Positions 1-6,496 of a stretch of DNA of 17,554 bases are shown one piece after another. This DNA comes from Gemmatimonadota bacterium. GTDB taxonomy: Bacteria; Gemmatimonadota; Gemmatimonadetes; Gemmatimonadales; Gemmatimonadaceae. The position numbers and the translations under genes were made by a program. The notes under the pieces are model-generated. The model ran no database searches. It was not told where the DNA came from and saw only the letters and a program-made list of their open reading frames with translations. Each line of letters starts with the position of its first letter. Position 1 is the first letter of the stretch. The stretch is from NCBI GenBank assembly GCA_029884515.1, contig JAOUHR010000007.1, forward strand, positions 1 to 17,554, given 5' to 3'.

Positions 1-179
1 CCCTCGTCCTGCGAGAGGCGCACCATCAGCCGCGCCTGCTCGACCCCCACGGCCATGTGCCCACCGACCATGAAGCTGAGGCCGCCGAACATCAGCTTCT
101 CCCTGACGTCCTCCTGCTCTTCCTTGCGCGCGGCGAGCGCCTTCCGCACGCGTTCCGCGAGTGCCTTGTCGTACGCCAT
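1..179 (-). CDS. TfoX N-terminal domain protein, partial (C-terminus outside window)
   Basis: The reading frame starts at the ATG at 179-177 and runs leftwards off the window with 59 complete codons and no stop. The start MAYDKALAERVRKAL, the core LMFGGLSFMVGGHMAVGV and the strand VRLSQDE are typical of the TfoX/Sxy N-terminal domain family (small alpha/beta proteins of about 100-120 residues). A GGAG lies 7 nt before the ATG. It is a close paralogue of the next gene (292-699), with a four-residue insertion after residue 17. In gammaproteobacteria the full-length TfoX/Sxy is a competence co-regulator. Stand-alone N-domain proteins of this kind are common in other phyla and have no established role, so a competence function should not be assumed. 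Family assignment is firm; function is unknown. Confidence 0.85.
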   Translation of the reverse strand, partial: MAYDKALAERVRKALAARKEEQEDVREKLMFGGLSFMVGGHMAVGVEQARLMVRLSQDE

Positions 180-291
180 CTGTCTGCTCCGAGGGTCAGT
201 GCGCGAACCGAATCATGAAAGCTCGCCCCGCGCACGGGCGGATGCCAACGGCGTCAGGCGTGCGTCGCGCACGCCGAGTGCGGCGTCGCCG

Positions 292-699
292 TCACTTCTT
301 CTTCGCGTGTGGCTTCGGCCGCGCCTTCGGCCGCGCCTTCGGCCGCGCCTTCGGCCGCGCCTTCGGCCGTTTCTTCGCGGGCAGCGTCCCGGCGTGCGCG
401 GCCGCGCGCTCGACCCAGCGTTTCACGCCCGCCGCCGTGCGCACGCCCGGGGCCGCCACGAAGAGGAACCCACGCATCGGCTTCCCGGTGAAGTCCATCG
501 GCGAGACGTGTGCCTCGTTGAGACGCCGCGCGGTCTCCTCGTGCGAGAGGCGGACCATCAGGCGGTCCTTGTCCACGCCCACGGCCATGTGCCCGCCGAC
601 CATGAAGCAGACGCCGCCGAACATCCGCTTCTCCTCGACGTCCCGGCGGGGGGCGAGCGCCTGCCGGACGCGTTCCGCGAGGGCTTCATCGTAGGCCAT
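292..699 (-). CDS. TfoX N-terminal domain protein with Lys/Arg/Pro-rich repeat tail
   Basis: This 135-residue cytoplasmic protein has the TfoX_N domain at residues 1-105: MAYDEALAERVRQAL, then MFGGVCFMVGGHMAVGV, then MDFTGKPMRGFLFVAAPG and a final helix with VKRWVERA. The last 27 residues are a very basic tail built from PKAR units, encoded by a 12-bp tandem repeat. Such a tail could bind nucleic acid or other polyanions (inference). The start at 699 is backed by a perfect GGAGG 6 nt upstream. It is the downstream member of a tandem duplication with the partial gene at 1-179: the upstream regions also align without a gap from a shared GCGCACTGA to the ATG. The gene is divergent from the Asp-box protein at 780. 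Biological role unknown. Confidence 0.86.
   Translation of the reverse strand: MAYDEALAERVRQALAPRRDVEEKRMFGGVCFMVGGHMAVGVDKDRLMVRLSHEETARRLNEAHVSPMDFTGKPMRGFLFVAAPGVRTAAGVKRWVERAAAHAGTLPAKKRPKARPKARPKARPKARPKPHAKKK
313..372. repeat. 12-bp in-frame tandem repeat inside the TfoX-like gene
   Basis: Four perfect copies of CTTCGGCCGCGC (313-324, 325-336, 337-348, 349-360) are followed by a fifth, diverged copy. The period is a multiple of three, so gain or loss of units changes the number of PKAR units in the C-terminal tail without breaking the frame. Confidence 0.95.
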
Positions 700-705
700 C
701 CGTCA

Positions 706-710
706 CCTCC
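706..710 (-). promoter_or_regulatory. Shine-Dalgarno site of the TfoX-like gene
   Basis: GGAGG on the minus strand lies 6 nt before the ATG at 699. It is one of the few canonical ribosome binding sites in the window and fixes the start of the 135-residue protein. Confidence 0.75.
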
Positions 711-766
711 AGCGATCAGTGCGCAAGGCGAACGCCGAAAAAGTGGTGCGTACGGGAGGCGCTCGC

Positions 767-772
767 CATCTT
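767..772 (+). promoter_or_regulatory. possible -10 element for a leaderless transcript of the Asp-box gene
   Basis: CATCTT lies 7 nt before the ATG at 780. The only GGAGG nearby (755-759) is 20 nt from the start, too far to act as a ribosome binding site. The same spacing of an A/T-containing hexamer to the ATG is seen at 6497 and 14818, which suggests transcription may begin at or next to the start codon. Weak match, no clear -35. Confidence 0.3.
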
Positions 773-779
773 CCCTCCC

Positions 780-3700
780 ATGACGACCCTCCGTATCGCC
801 TCCACCGCCCTCGCCGCGGCGCTGCTCCTCGCCGCCCCCGCCACCGCCCAGCGCGCGCGCACGATGCCCGCGGCCGTGCCCGCGGCGCCCAACTACGACC
901 CCGCGCTCTACTCCTCGCCCACCGCGACGAGCGCGGACCTCAAGGCGCTCCGCTGGCGCCTCGTCGGCCCCTTCCGCGGCGGCCGCGCCGTCGCCGTCGC
1001 CGGCGACTACGCGAAGCCCTTCCTCTTCTACATGGGCTCGGTGAACGGCGGCGTCTGGCGCACCACGAACGGCGGCCAGTCCTGGGACAACATCACCGAC
1101 GGCAGGACCGACATCTCCTCGGTGGGCGCGATCGCGGTGGCGCCGAGCGACGCCAACGTGATCTACGTCGGCACGGGGGAATCGTACCTCCGCGAGGACC
1201 TCACCTTCGGCACCGGCGTCTATCGCTCCACTGATGCGGGCAACAGCTGGACGCCGCTCGGCCTCGCGGAGACGCACCAGATCACCGACGTCGTCATCGA
1301 CCCGCGCGACCCCGACCGCGTCTTCGTCTCCGCGATCGGCCACGCCTTCGGCCCGAACCCCGAGCGCGGTGTCTTCCGCACGACCGACGGCGGGAAGAAC
1401 TGGAAGAAGGTGCTCTTCATCGACGACTCCACCGGCGCGAACGACATCGCGATGGACCCGTCGAACCCGCGGATCCTCTACGCGTCGATGTACAAGTTCC
1501 AGCGCACCCCCTGGTCGATGCTCGCCGGCGGCGGGCGCAGCGGGATCTGGAAGTCCGTGGACGGCGGCGACACCTGGACCGAGATCTCCAAGGCCCCCGG
1601 CATCCCCAAGGGGCCGCTCGGGAAGATCGGGCTCGACGTCTCGGCGTCGAACCCGCAGCGCATCTACGCCTCCATCGAGGCCGCCGATTCCACGGGCGGC
1701 TTCTTCCGCTCCGACGACGCGGGGGAGCACTGGGAGCGGATGAACAACGACGCGCGCCTCTGGGTGCGCAGCTGGTACTACTCCAGCGTCACCGCGGATC
1801 CGAAGGACGAGAACGTGGTCTACGTGATGAACCTGACCGTGCTCAAGTCGATCGACGGCGGCCGCACGTTCAAGGAGGTCAACATCCAGCACGGCGACAC
1901 GCACCGCCTCTGGATCGACCCCGCCGACCCGCGCCGCATGATCCTGGGCGACGACGGCGGCGCCTCGGTCACGTTCAACGGGGCCGAGACCTGGTCGAGC
2001 CAGCAGAACCAGCCGACGGCGCAGTTCTACCACGTGATCACCGACGACCAGTTCCCCTACCGGATCTATGGCGGCCAGCAGGACAACTCGGCGATCTCGA
2101 TCGCGTCACGGTCGGACGACGGCGGGATCGGCGTGCGCGACTATTTCAGCGTCGCCGGCTGTGAGAACGCGACCGTCGCGCCCGACCCGCGCAACCCGAA
2201 CATCACCTACGGCGGCTGCTACCTCGGGATGTTCTCGCGCTACGACCACGAGCGCCGGCAGGAGCGCGACCTCTCGGTGACGGACATCAACTGGGACGGT
2301 TACGCGGCGAAGGACGCGCCGGAGCGCTTCCAGTGGACCTTCCCCGTGCTGATCTCCAGGCATGACCCGCGCACGCTCTACATCGCGTCGCAGCACGTCT
2401 GGCGCTCGCGCGACGAGGGGAACACGTGGGAGCGGATCAGTGGCGACCTCTCGAAGGCCGACCCCGCGACCCTCGGCCACACCGGCGGACCGGTGCACGG
2501 CGAGATGACGGGCGCCGAGTGGTACGGCACGATCTACGCACTGGCCGAGTCGCCGAAGGTGGCGGGGGTGCTCTGGGCGGGAACCGACGACGGGCGGATC
2601 CACCTGACGCGCGACGGGGGCGCGACCTGGGCGGACGTCACGCCGCCGGCATACGGGACGTTCACCCGCACGGCCCACATCGACGCGTCGCCCTTCGACC
2701 CGGCGGTGGTGTATGTCGCCGCCAACCGCTACCAGCAGGACGATTTCGCCCCCTACCTCTGGAAGAGCGCCGACTACGGGCGGACGTGGACGGCGATCAC
2801 GCGGGGCATCCCGCGCACCGCGTACACGCGCGTGGTGCGCGAGGACCCGATGCGGCGCGGCCTGCTCTACGCGGGCACGGAGTACGGGGTGTGGGTGTCG
2901 CTGGACGACGGCGCGAGCTGGCAGCCGCTGCAGCTCAACCTGCCGCGGTCGAGCGTGCGCGACCTCAAGGTGCAGGGGAACGACCTCGTCGCGGCCACGC
3001 ACGGGCGCGCCTTCTGGGTGCTCGACGACCTCTCGCCCCTCCGGCAGCTCGCCGACAGCGTGACGCGGAAGGCCGTGCACCTCTTCCAGCCGGCGACGGC
3101 GATGCTCTGGGAGGGCTCGCGCGGCGGGAACGGCACCGGCGAGAACCCGCGCGGCGGCGTCTCCGTGGACTACTGGCTGCGCGAACCGGCCAAGGCGAAG
3201 GTGCGCCTCGAGTTCACCGACGCGCAGGGCACGCTGCTCCGCGCCTTCGCCAGCGCGGATTCGCTGGCCACCGCGGACAGTCTCTCGTACGCGCCGGCCG
3301 ACTCGATGCCGCGCACGCGCGCGGGCACCAACCGGTTCGTCTGGAACCTGCACACGGCCGCGGCGCGGAAGCTCCCGAACACCGTGATCGACTTCGGCAC
3401 GCTGCGCGGACCCTGGGTGCCGCCCGGCGAGTACGTGGTGCGGCTCATCGTCGGCGCCGACACCATGTCGCGCCGCTTCACCGTGGTGGCCGACCCCCGC
3501 GTGGCCACCAGCACCGCGGACCTCGTGGCGCAGTACACCGCCACGCGGCGCAGCGTGGATAGGATCAACGAGATCGTGGACAACGTGAAGCGCGTGGAGG
3601 ACCTGCAGGCACAGCTCGACGACCGCGCCAAGCGTGCGACGGACACGACCATGGCGAGGATGCTCGGCGACTCGGCCAAGGCGGTGCGCACAAAGCTCGA

Positions 3701-3992
3701 GGGCGTGCGCGCCGAGCTGTACGAGGTGGGATGCCACGTGGACCAGTGCACCCTCGACATGCCGGTGAAGCTCTACAACAAGTTCATCACGCTCAACATG
3801 CAGCTGCAGACGGGGTCGTACGCGCCCACCCGGGCGCACGGCGAGGTGTACGACGGGCTCAAGGCGAGGCTCGACACGCAGCTGCAGCTGCTCGAGCGGA
3901 TCGAGGCCGACGACCTCGCGCGGTTCAACCGGCTGCTCGAGTCACTCGGGCTGCCGGCGGTGCACGTGGCGGCGCGGAAGCCGATCGCCTAG
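780..3992 (+). CDS. secreted Asp-box (BNR/VPS10-sortilin-like) beta-propeller protein
   Basis: This 1070-residue exported protein has a Sec signal peptide at residues 1-23 (hydrophobic ALAAALLLAAPATA, cleavage after ATAQ or nearby). About ten Asp-box motifs (S/T-x-D/N-x-G-x-x-W/F) occur near residues 96, 150, 201, 259, 311, 357, 543, 610, 662 and 707, for example STDAGNSW and SVDGGDTW. They mark the blades of one or two beta-propellers of the sortilin/VPS10 and sialidase-like type. Residues about 770-900 look like a beta-sandwich, and about 915-990 a helical, coiled-coil-like part. Long proteins of this type are often annotated as glycosyl hydrolase or VPS10-domain protein, but no catalytic set is visible; the Asp-boxes are structural. 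Likely periplasmic or surface-exposed, perhaps in binding or peptide/glycan turnover (inference). Its TAG stop overlaps the convergent gene's stop. Confidence 0.9.
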   Translation: MTTLRIASTALAAALLLAAPATAQRARTMPAAVPAAPNYDPALYSSPTATSADLKALRWRLVGPFRGGRAVAVAGDYAKPFLFYMGSVNGGVWRTTNGGQSWDNITDGRTDISSVGAIAVAPSDANVIYVGTGESYLREDLTFGTGVYRSTDAGNSWTPLGLAETHQITDVVIDPRDPDRVFVSAIGHAFGPNPERGVFRTTDGGKNWKKVLFIDDSTGANDIAMDPSNPRILYASMYKFQRTPWSMLAGGGRSGIWKSVDGGDTWTEISKAPGIPKGPLGKIGLDVSASNPQRIYASIEAADSTGGFFRSDDAGEHWERMNNDARLWVRSWYYSSVTADPKDENVVYVMNLTVLKSIDGGRTFKEVNIQHGDTHRLWIDPADPRRMILGDDGGASVTFNGAETWSSQQNQPTAQFYHVITDDQFPYRIYGGQQDNSAISIASRSDDGGIGVRDYFSVAGCENATVAPDPRNPNITYGGCYLGMFSRYDHERRQERDLSVTDINWDGYAAKDAPERFQWTFPVLISRHDPRTLYIASQHVWRSRDEGNTWERISGDLSKADPATLGHTGGPVHGEMTGAEWYGTIYALAESPKVAGVLWAGTDDGRIHLTRDGGATWADVTPPAYGTFTRTAHIDASPFDPAVVYVAANRYQQDDFAPYLWKSADYGRTWTAITRGIPRTAYTRVVREDPMRRGLLYAGTEYGVWVSLDDGASWQPLQLNLPRSSVRDLKVQGNDLVAATHGRAFWVLDDLSPLRQLADSVTRKAVHLFQPATAMLWEGSRGGNGTGENPRGGVSVDYWLREPAKAKVRLEFTDAQGTLLRAFASADSLATADSLSYAPADSMPRTRAGTNRFVWNLHTAAARKLPNTVIDFGTLRGPWVPPGEYVVRLIVGADTMSRRFTVVADPRVATSTADLVAQYTATRRSVDRINEIVDNVKRVEDLQAQLDDRAKRATDTTMARMLGDSAKAVRTKLEGVRAELYEVGCHVDQCTLDMPVKLYNKFITLNMQLQTGSYAPTRAHGEVYDGLKARLDTQLQLLERIEADDLARFNRLLESLGLPAVHVAARKPIA

Positions 3993-5194
3993 CGGCGCCG
4001 CGCCGTGATCAGCACCTGGATCTCGTCGGGGCGGGGATTGATGAAGTCGAGCTGCACGCGGCCGTCGTCGCGCGTGCTCACCACGGCGGGGATCGAACTG
4101 TTGGTGAGCACCCAGCCGATCGGAAGCACGACGCTGTTGGCGGGACGGCCGAACGCGCGGTCCCAGACGAGCTCGTCACCCACGAGCCGGTAACGCACGC
4201 TGTCGGTGTAGGTCTCGAACATCCGCAGCCGGAGCGACTCGCCCGGCTTCACGGGCGGGAACCGGAACACGACCACCTCCGTCGCCGGCGTGACGTTCGA
4301 CACGTCGAGACCGGCGCGGGTGATCGCGTCGCCCTTGAGCACCACCCAGGCGAGCAGCTCGCCAGTGTCGAGGTTGCGCGCGCTCGGCCCCGAGACGCTG
4401 CTGCCCGCGCGCACGATGTTGAGGTAGGTGCTGGTCCCGGGCCGCGACTCGGTGTAGTCGTGGTGGAGGTCGAAGGCGTGCGTCTCGGGCTGCTGCAGGA
4501 AGTAGACGATCTCGCGGTCCTGGTGCGCGCGTTCGCCGAGTCGCGCGGCGACGGCCGACGTGCCCCCGCCGATCGCGCGCCGCAGCGGCACGGCGCGGAC
4601 CAGCACGGGCGCCTCGGCGGGCGTCGCGTTCCAGAAGCTGATCCCCACGCGGCCGTCGGCCTCCTGCAGCACCTGCGCGGGATAGTTCGACGAGACGAGC
4701 TCGTAGCCGGTGGGGAGCACCACCGCGTTCCGTTTGATGCCGAGTGGGCGCGAGAAGACGATCGTGTCGCCGCGGGTGAAGTAGCTGGTGGCGTCCTCGT
4801 AGGTCTTGAGGATCAGGATGCGCCCCTCGCCGCCGTCGCCGGGCACCGGGCGCGGCAGGGTGACCTTGATGTAGCGCTGCGTGCTGTCGCCGCTGCGCAC
4901 GCCCCCCGCCCGCGCCTCGGCCGCGCCCACCTCCTCGAAGGGAAGCGGCCTGCCTGTGGCGCGGTCGATCACCGACTCGTCGGTGGCGACGCTCCCGGTG
5001 CGGATCGGGTTGTAGTAGTGCGTCGCGCCGGGCGTGGTCGCGGTGACCTCATAGATGATGCGGAACTTCGCCGAGCCGGGGGCGAGGAGCTCGTAGCGCG
5101 TGTAGGCGTCGGCGTCGGTCTGGCGCGGGGGCGCCTGCGCGGCGAGGGCGGCCGGCAGGAGGAGCGCGAGGGTGCCACGGAGGAGGGTTCGCAT
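3989..5194 (-). CDS. secreted protein of unknown function with two tandem homologous domains
   Basis: This 401-residue protein has a short signal peptide (MRTLLRGTLALLLPAALAAQ, cleavage near residue 20). I do not recognise the family. The mature part is two copies of the same beta-rich domain at a constant offset of 197 residues. For example, residues 159-164 (VVLPTG) match 356-361 (VVLPIG), and DGRVGISFWN (180-189) matches DGRVQLDFIN (377-386). TYEDATSYFTRGD pairs with TYTDSVRYRLVGD. The gene is convergent with the Asp-box gene and shares a CTAG at the ends. It is divergent from the DUF1304 gene across 91 bp. A minus-strand CATCTT sits 5 nt before the ATG and no Shine-Dalgarno is seen. Expected location is the periplasm or surface. 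CDS status is firm; function is open. Confidence 0.85.
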   Translation of the reverse strand: MRTLLRGTLALLLPAALAAQAPPRQTDADAYTRYELLAPGSAKFRIIYEVTATTPGATHYYNPIRTGSVATDESVIDRATGRPLPFEEVGAAEARAGGVRSGDSTQRYIKVTLPRPVPGDGGEGRILILKTYEDATSYFTRGDTIVFSRPLGIKRNAVVLPTGYELVSSNYPAQVLQEADGRVGISFWNATPAEAPVLVRAVPLRRAIGGGTSAVAARLGERAHQDREIVYFLQQPETHAFDLHHDYTESRPGTSTYLNIVRAGSSVSGPSARNLDTGELLAWVVLKGDAITRAGLDVSNVTPATEVVVFRFPPVKPGESLRLRMFETYTDSVRYRLVGDELVWDRAFGRPANSVVLPIGWVLTNSSIPAVVSTRDDGRVQLDFINPRPDEIQVLITARRR

Positions 5195-5252
5195 GGCCGA
5201 AGATGCCGCCCGCGGCCAGCGGCGGCAACGGAGGAGCCCTCACGCGGACCTT

Positions 5253-5267
5253 CGCGTACCTTACGCG
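5253..5267. promoter_or_regulatory. dyad element in the divergent promoter region (CGCGTA-CCT-TACGCG)
   Basis: A perfect 6-bp inverted repeat with a 3-nt centre overlaps a -10-like TACCTT (5257-5262) 23 nt before the DUF1304 start. The region also carries a direct repeat, ACCTTCGCG at 5248 and ACCTTACGCG at 5258, one helical turn apart. The arrangement would suit a dimeric repressor covering the -10 region between two divergent genes. The binding protein is unknown. Confidence 0.4.
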
Positions 5268-5285
5268 GGTCCCCGACCCCTCCCC

Positions 5286-5645
5286 ATGGCCTTCCGAATC
5301 CTCGCCGACGTCCTCGTCGCGATCATCGCCCTCCTGCACCTCGGGTTCCTGGTGCTGGAGATGTTCTTCTGGGACCACCACGTGGGCCGCCAGCTCTTCC
5401 GGCTCGAGCCGGAGTTCGCCTCGCAGTCCGCCCCGCTCGCCGCGAACCAGGGGCTCTACAACGGGTTCCTCGCCGCGGGGCTGCTCTGGGGCGTCCTCGG
5501 CGCGCGGACCGACGTGTCGATCTTCTTCCTCTGCTGCGTGGTGGTCGCCGGCATCTACGGGGGGCTCAGCGTGAAGCGCTCGATCCTGTACCTGCAGGCG
5601 CTGCCGGGCCTCGTCGCGCTCGCGGCGGTGCTGCTCGCGCGCTGA
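5286..5645 (+). CDS. DUF1304 family small membrane protein
   Basis: This 119-residue integral membrane protein has about four hydrophobic segments (roughly residues 5-27, 55-71, 76-95 and 99-118). The motif HLGFLVLEMFFW followed by LAANQGLYNGFLAAGL is the hallmark of the DUF1304 family, whose members are all about this length. The biochemical role of the family is not established. I chose the ATG at 5286 because MAFRILADVLVAIIALLHLG matches the family N-terminus; an upstream in-frame extension would add a charged, non-family stretch. No Shine-Dalgarno is visible. The gene is divergent from the duplicated secreted protein and convergent with the SDR gene (53 bp apart). Confidence 0.9.
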   Translation: MAFRILADVLVAIIALLHLGFLVLEMFFWDHHVGRQLFRLEPEFASQSAPLAANQGLYNGFLAAGLLWGVLGARTDVSIFFLCCVVVAGIYGGLSVKRSILYLQALPGLVALAAVLLAR

Positions 5646-5698
5646 CGGGATCCGGCGAGGGCCTCCGGCGCCGGGGCGCGGACGCGACGTGCGCCGGC

Positions 5699-6448
5699 TC
5701 ACGCGGGGTCGCGGCCGACCTGGTCGAAGTAGTCCACCACCCGGTCGTGCGATCCCGGCCGCGTGTAGACGTCGGGGGCGCGCGTCTCCATCACCTGCAG
5801 GATGACGTCGGCCACCTCCTCGGCGCTCTGCCCCTGCGGGAAGCTCCGCGAGTCCGGGCCCCCGTGCACCGCGTTCTTCCCGAAGTCCGTGTAGACCACG
5901 CCGGGCGAGACGAGCGAGAAGACGATCCCGGGGTGCGCCTCCTGCATCTCGCTCCGGAAGTTGGCCGTGAGCGCATTCAGGAAGTGCTTGGCCCCGTTGT
6001 ACGCCGACCGGTGCACGGCGAAGGGGACGCGGCCGAGCATCGAGGAGACGTTGATCACGTGCCCCGTGCCGCGGTCGCGGAAGTGCGGCAGCACCTCCTG
6101 CATGCCGAAGAGCGCCGTGTGCACGTTCACGCGCATCATCAGCTCGACGTCCTCCTCACTGAGCTCGGAGGGGCGGCGCGTGATCCCCTGTCCGACGTTG
6201 TTCACCCAGACGTCGATCCGGTCGAACCGCGCCACGGCGGCCGCGACGGCGCGCCGCACCTCGAGGCGCGAGGTGCAGTCGGCGGGGTGCACGTGCGCCT
6301 CCTTGCCACAGCGCGCCGCGACCCCGCGGAGCCGCGCCTCGTTGCGCGCCACGAGCATCACGGCATCCCCCGCCGCCGCCGCCCGCTCCGCGAGCGCCGC
6401 CCCGATCCCGCTGCTCGCGCCCGTGATCACCACCACGCGTCCCGCCAT
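5699..6448 (-). CDS. SDR family NAD(P)-dependent oxidoreductase
   Basis: This 249-residue classical short-chain dehydrogenase/reductase carries the cofactor motif TGASSGIG (residues 9-16), an Asp after the third strand region (D57), NNVG at 83-86 (usual NNAG), N108, Ser135/Ser136 and the catalytic YNGAK (Y150, K154), and SPGVVYTDF after it. The complete Asn-Ser-Tyr-Lys tetrad indicates an active cytosolic oxidoreductase. R35 after the second strand (VARNEAR) suggests a preference for NADP(H), which is inference. Substrate unknown. I chose the ATG at 6448 because the Rossmann strand starts at residue 4 and GAGG lies 5 nt upstream. The frame stays open further upstream but reads antisense through the ABC gene. 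Divergent from the ABC exporter with 48 bp between. Confidence 0.92.
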   Translation of the reverse strand: MAGRVVVITGASSGIGAALAERAAAAGDAVMLVARNEARLRGVAARCGKEAHVHPADCTSRLEVRRAVAAAVARFDRIDVWVNNVGQGITRRPSELSEEDVELMMRVNVHTALFGMQEVLPHFRDRGTGHVINVSSMLGRVPFAVHRSAYNGAKHFLNALTANFRSEMQEAHPGIVFSLVSPGVVYTDFGKNAVHGGPDSRSFPQGQSAEEVADVILQVMETRAPDVYTRPGSHDRVVDYFDQVGRDPA

Positions 6449-6479
6449 GATCGCCTCGAATGGAAGTAGGTCTCCCCGC

Positions 6480-6489
6480 ACGATACATT
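6480..6489. promoter_or_regulatory. facing -10-like hexamers between the SDR and ABC genes
   Basis: On the plus strand TACATT (6484-6489) ends 7 nt before the ABC start at 6497, the spacing expected for a leaderless transcript. On the minus strand TATCGT (6485-6480) lies 31 nt before the SDR start. The two overlap by two bases, so polymerase binding for one gene should exclude the other. No convincing -35 boxes were found. Confidence 0.4.
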
Positions 6490-6496
6490 CGGCCCC

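Noticed and set aside
558..3839. Two long minus-strand open frames of 491 and 577 codons
   Set aside because: Both are antisense to the Asp-box protein and lack any recognisable motif; the Asp-box repeats prove the plus frame is the coding one.
5646..5698. GC-rich palindrome CCGGCGCCGG as a bidirectional terminator
   Set aside because: It has no loop worth the name and no T-run on either side, and such palindromes occur by chance at this GC content.
3731..6469. A 912-codon plus-strand open frame crossing several genes
   Set aside because: It runs through the Asp-box gene end, the duplicated secreted gene, the DUF1304 gene and the SDR gene in wrong frames or antisense. The composition is His/Arg/Ala-rich with no domain.
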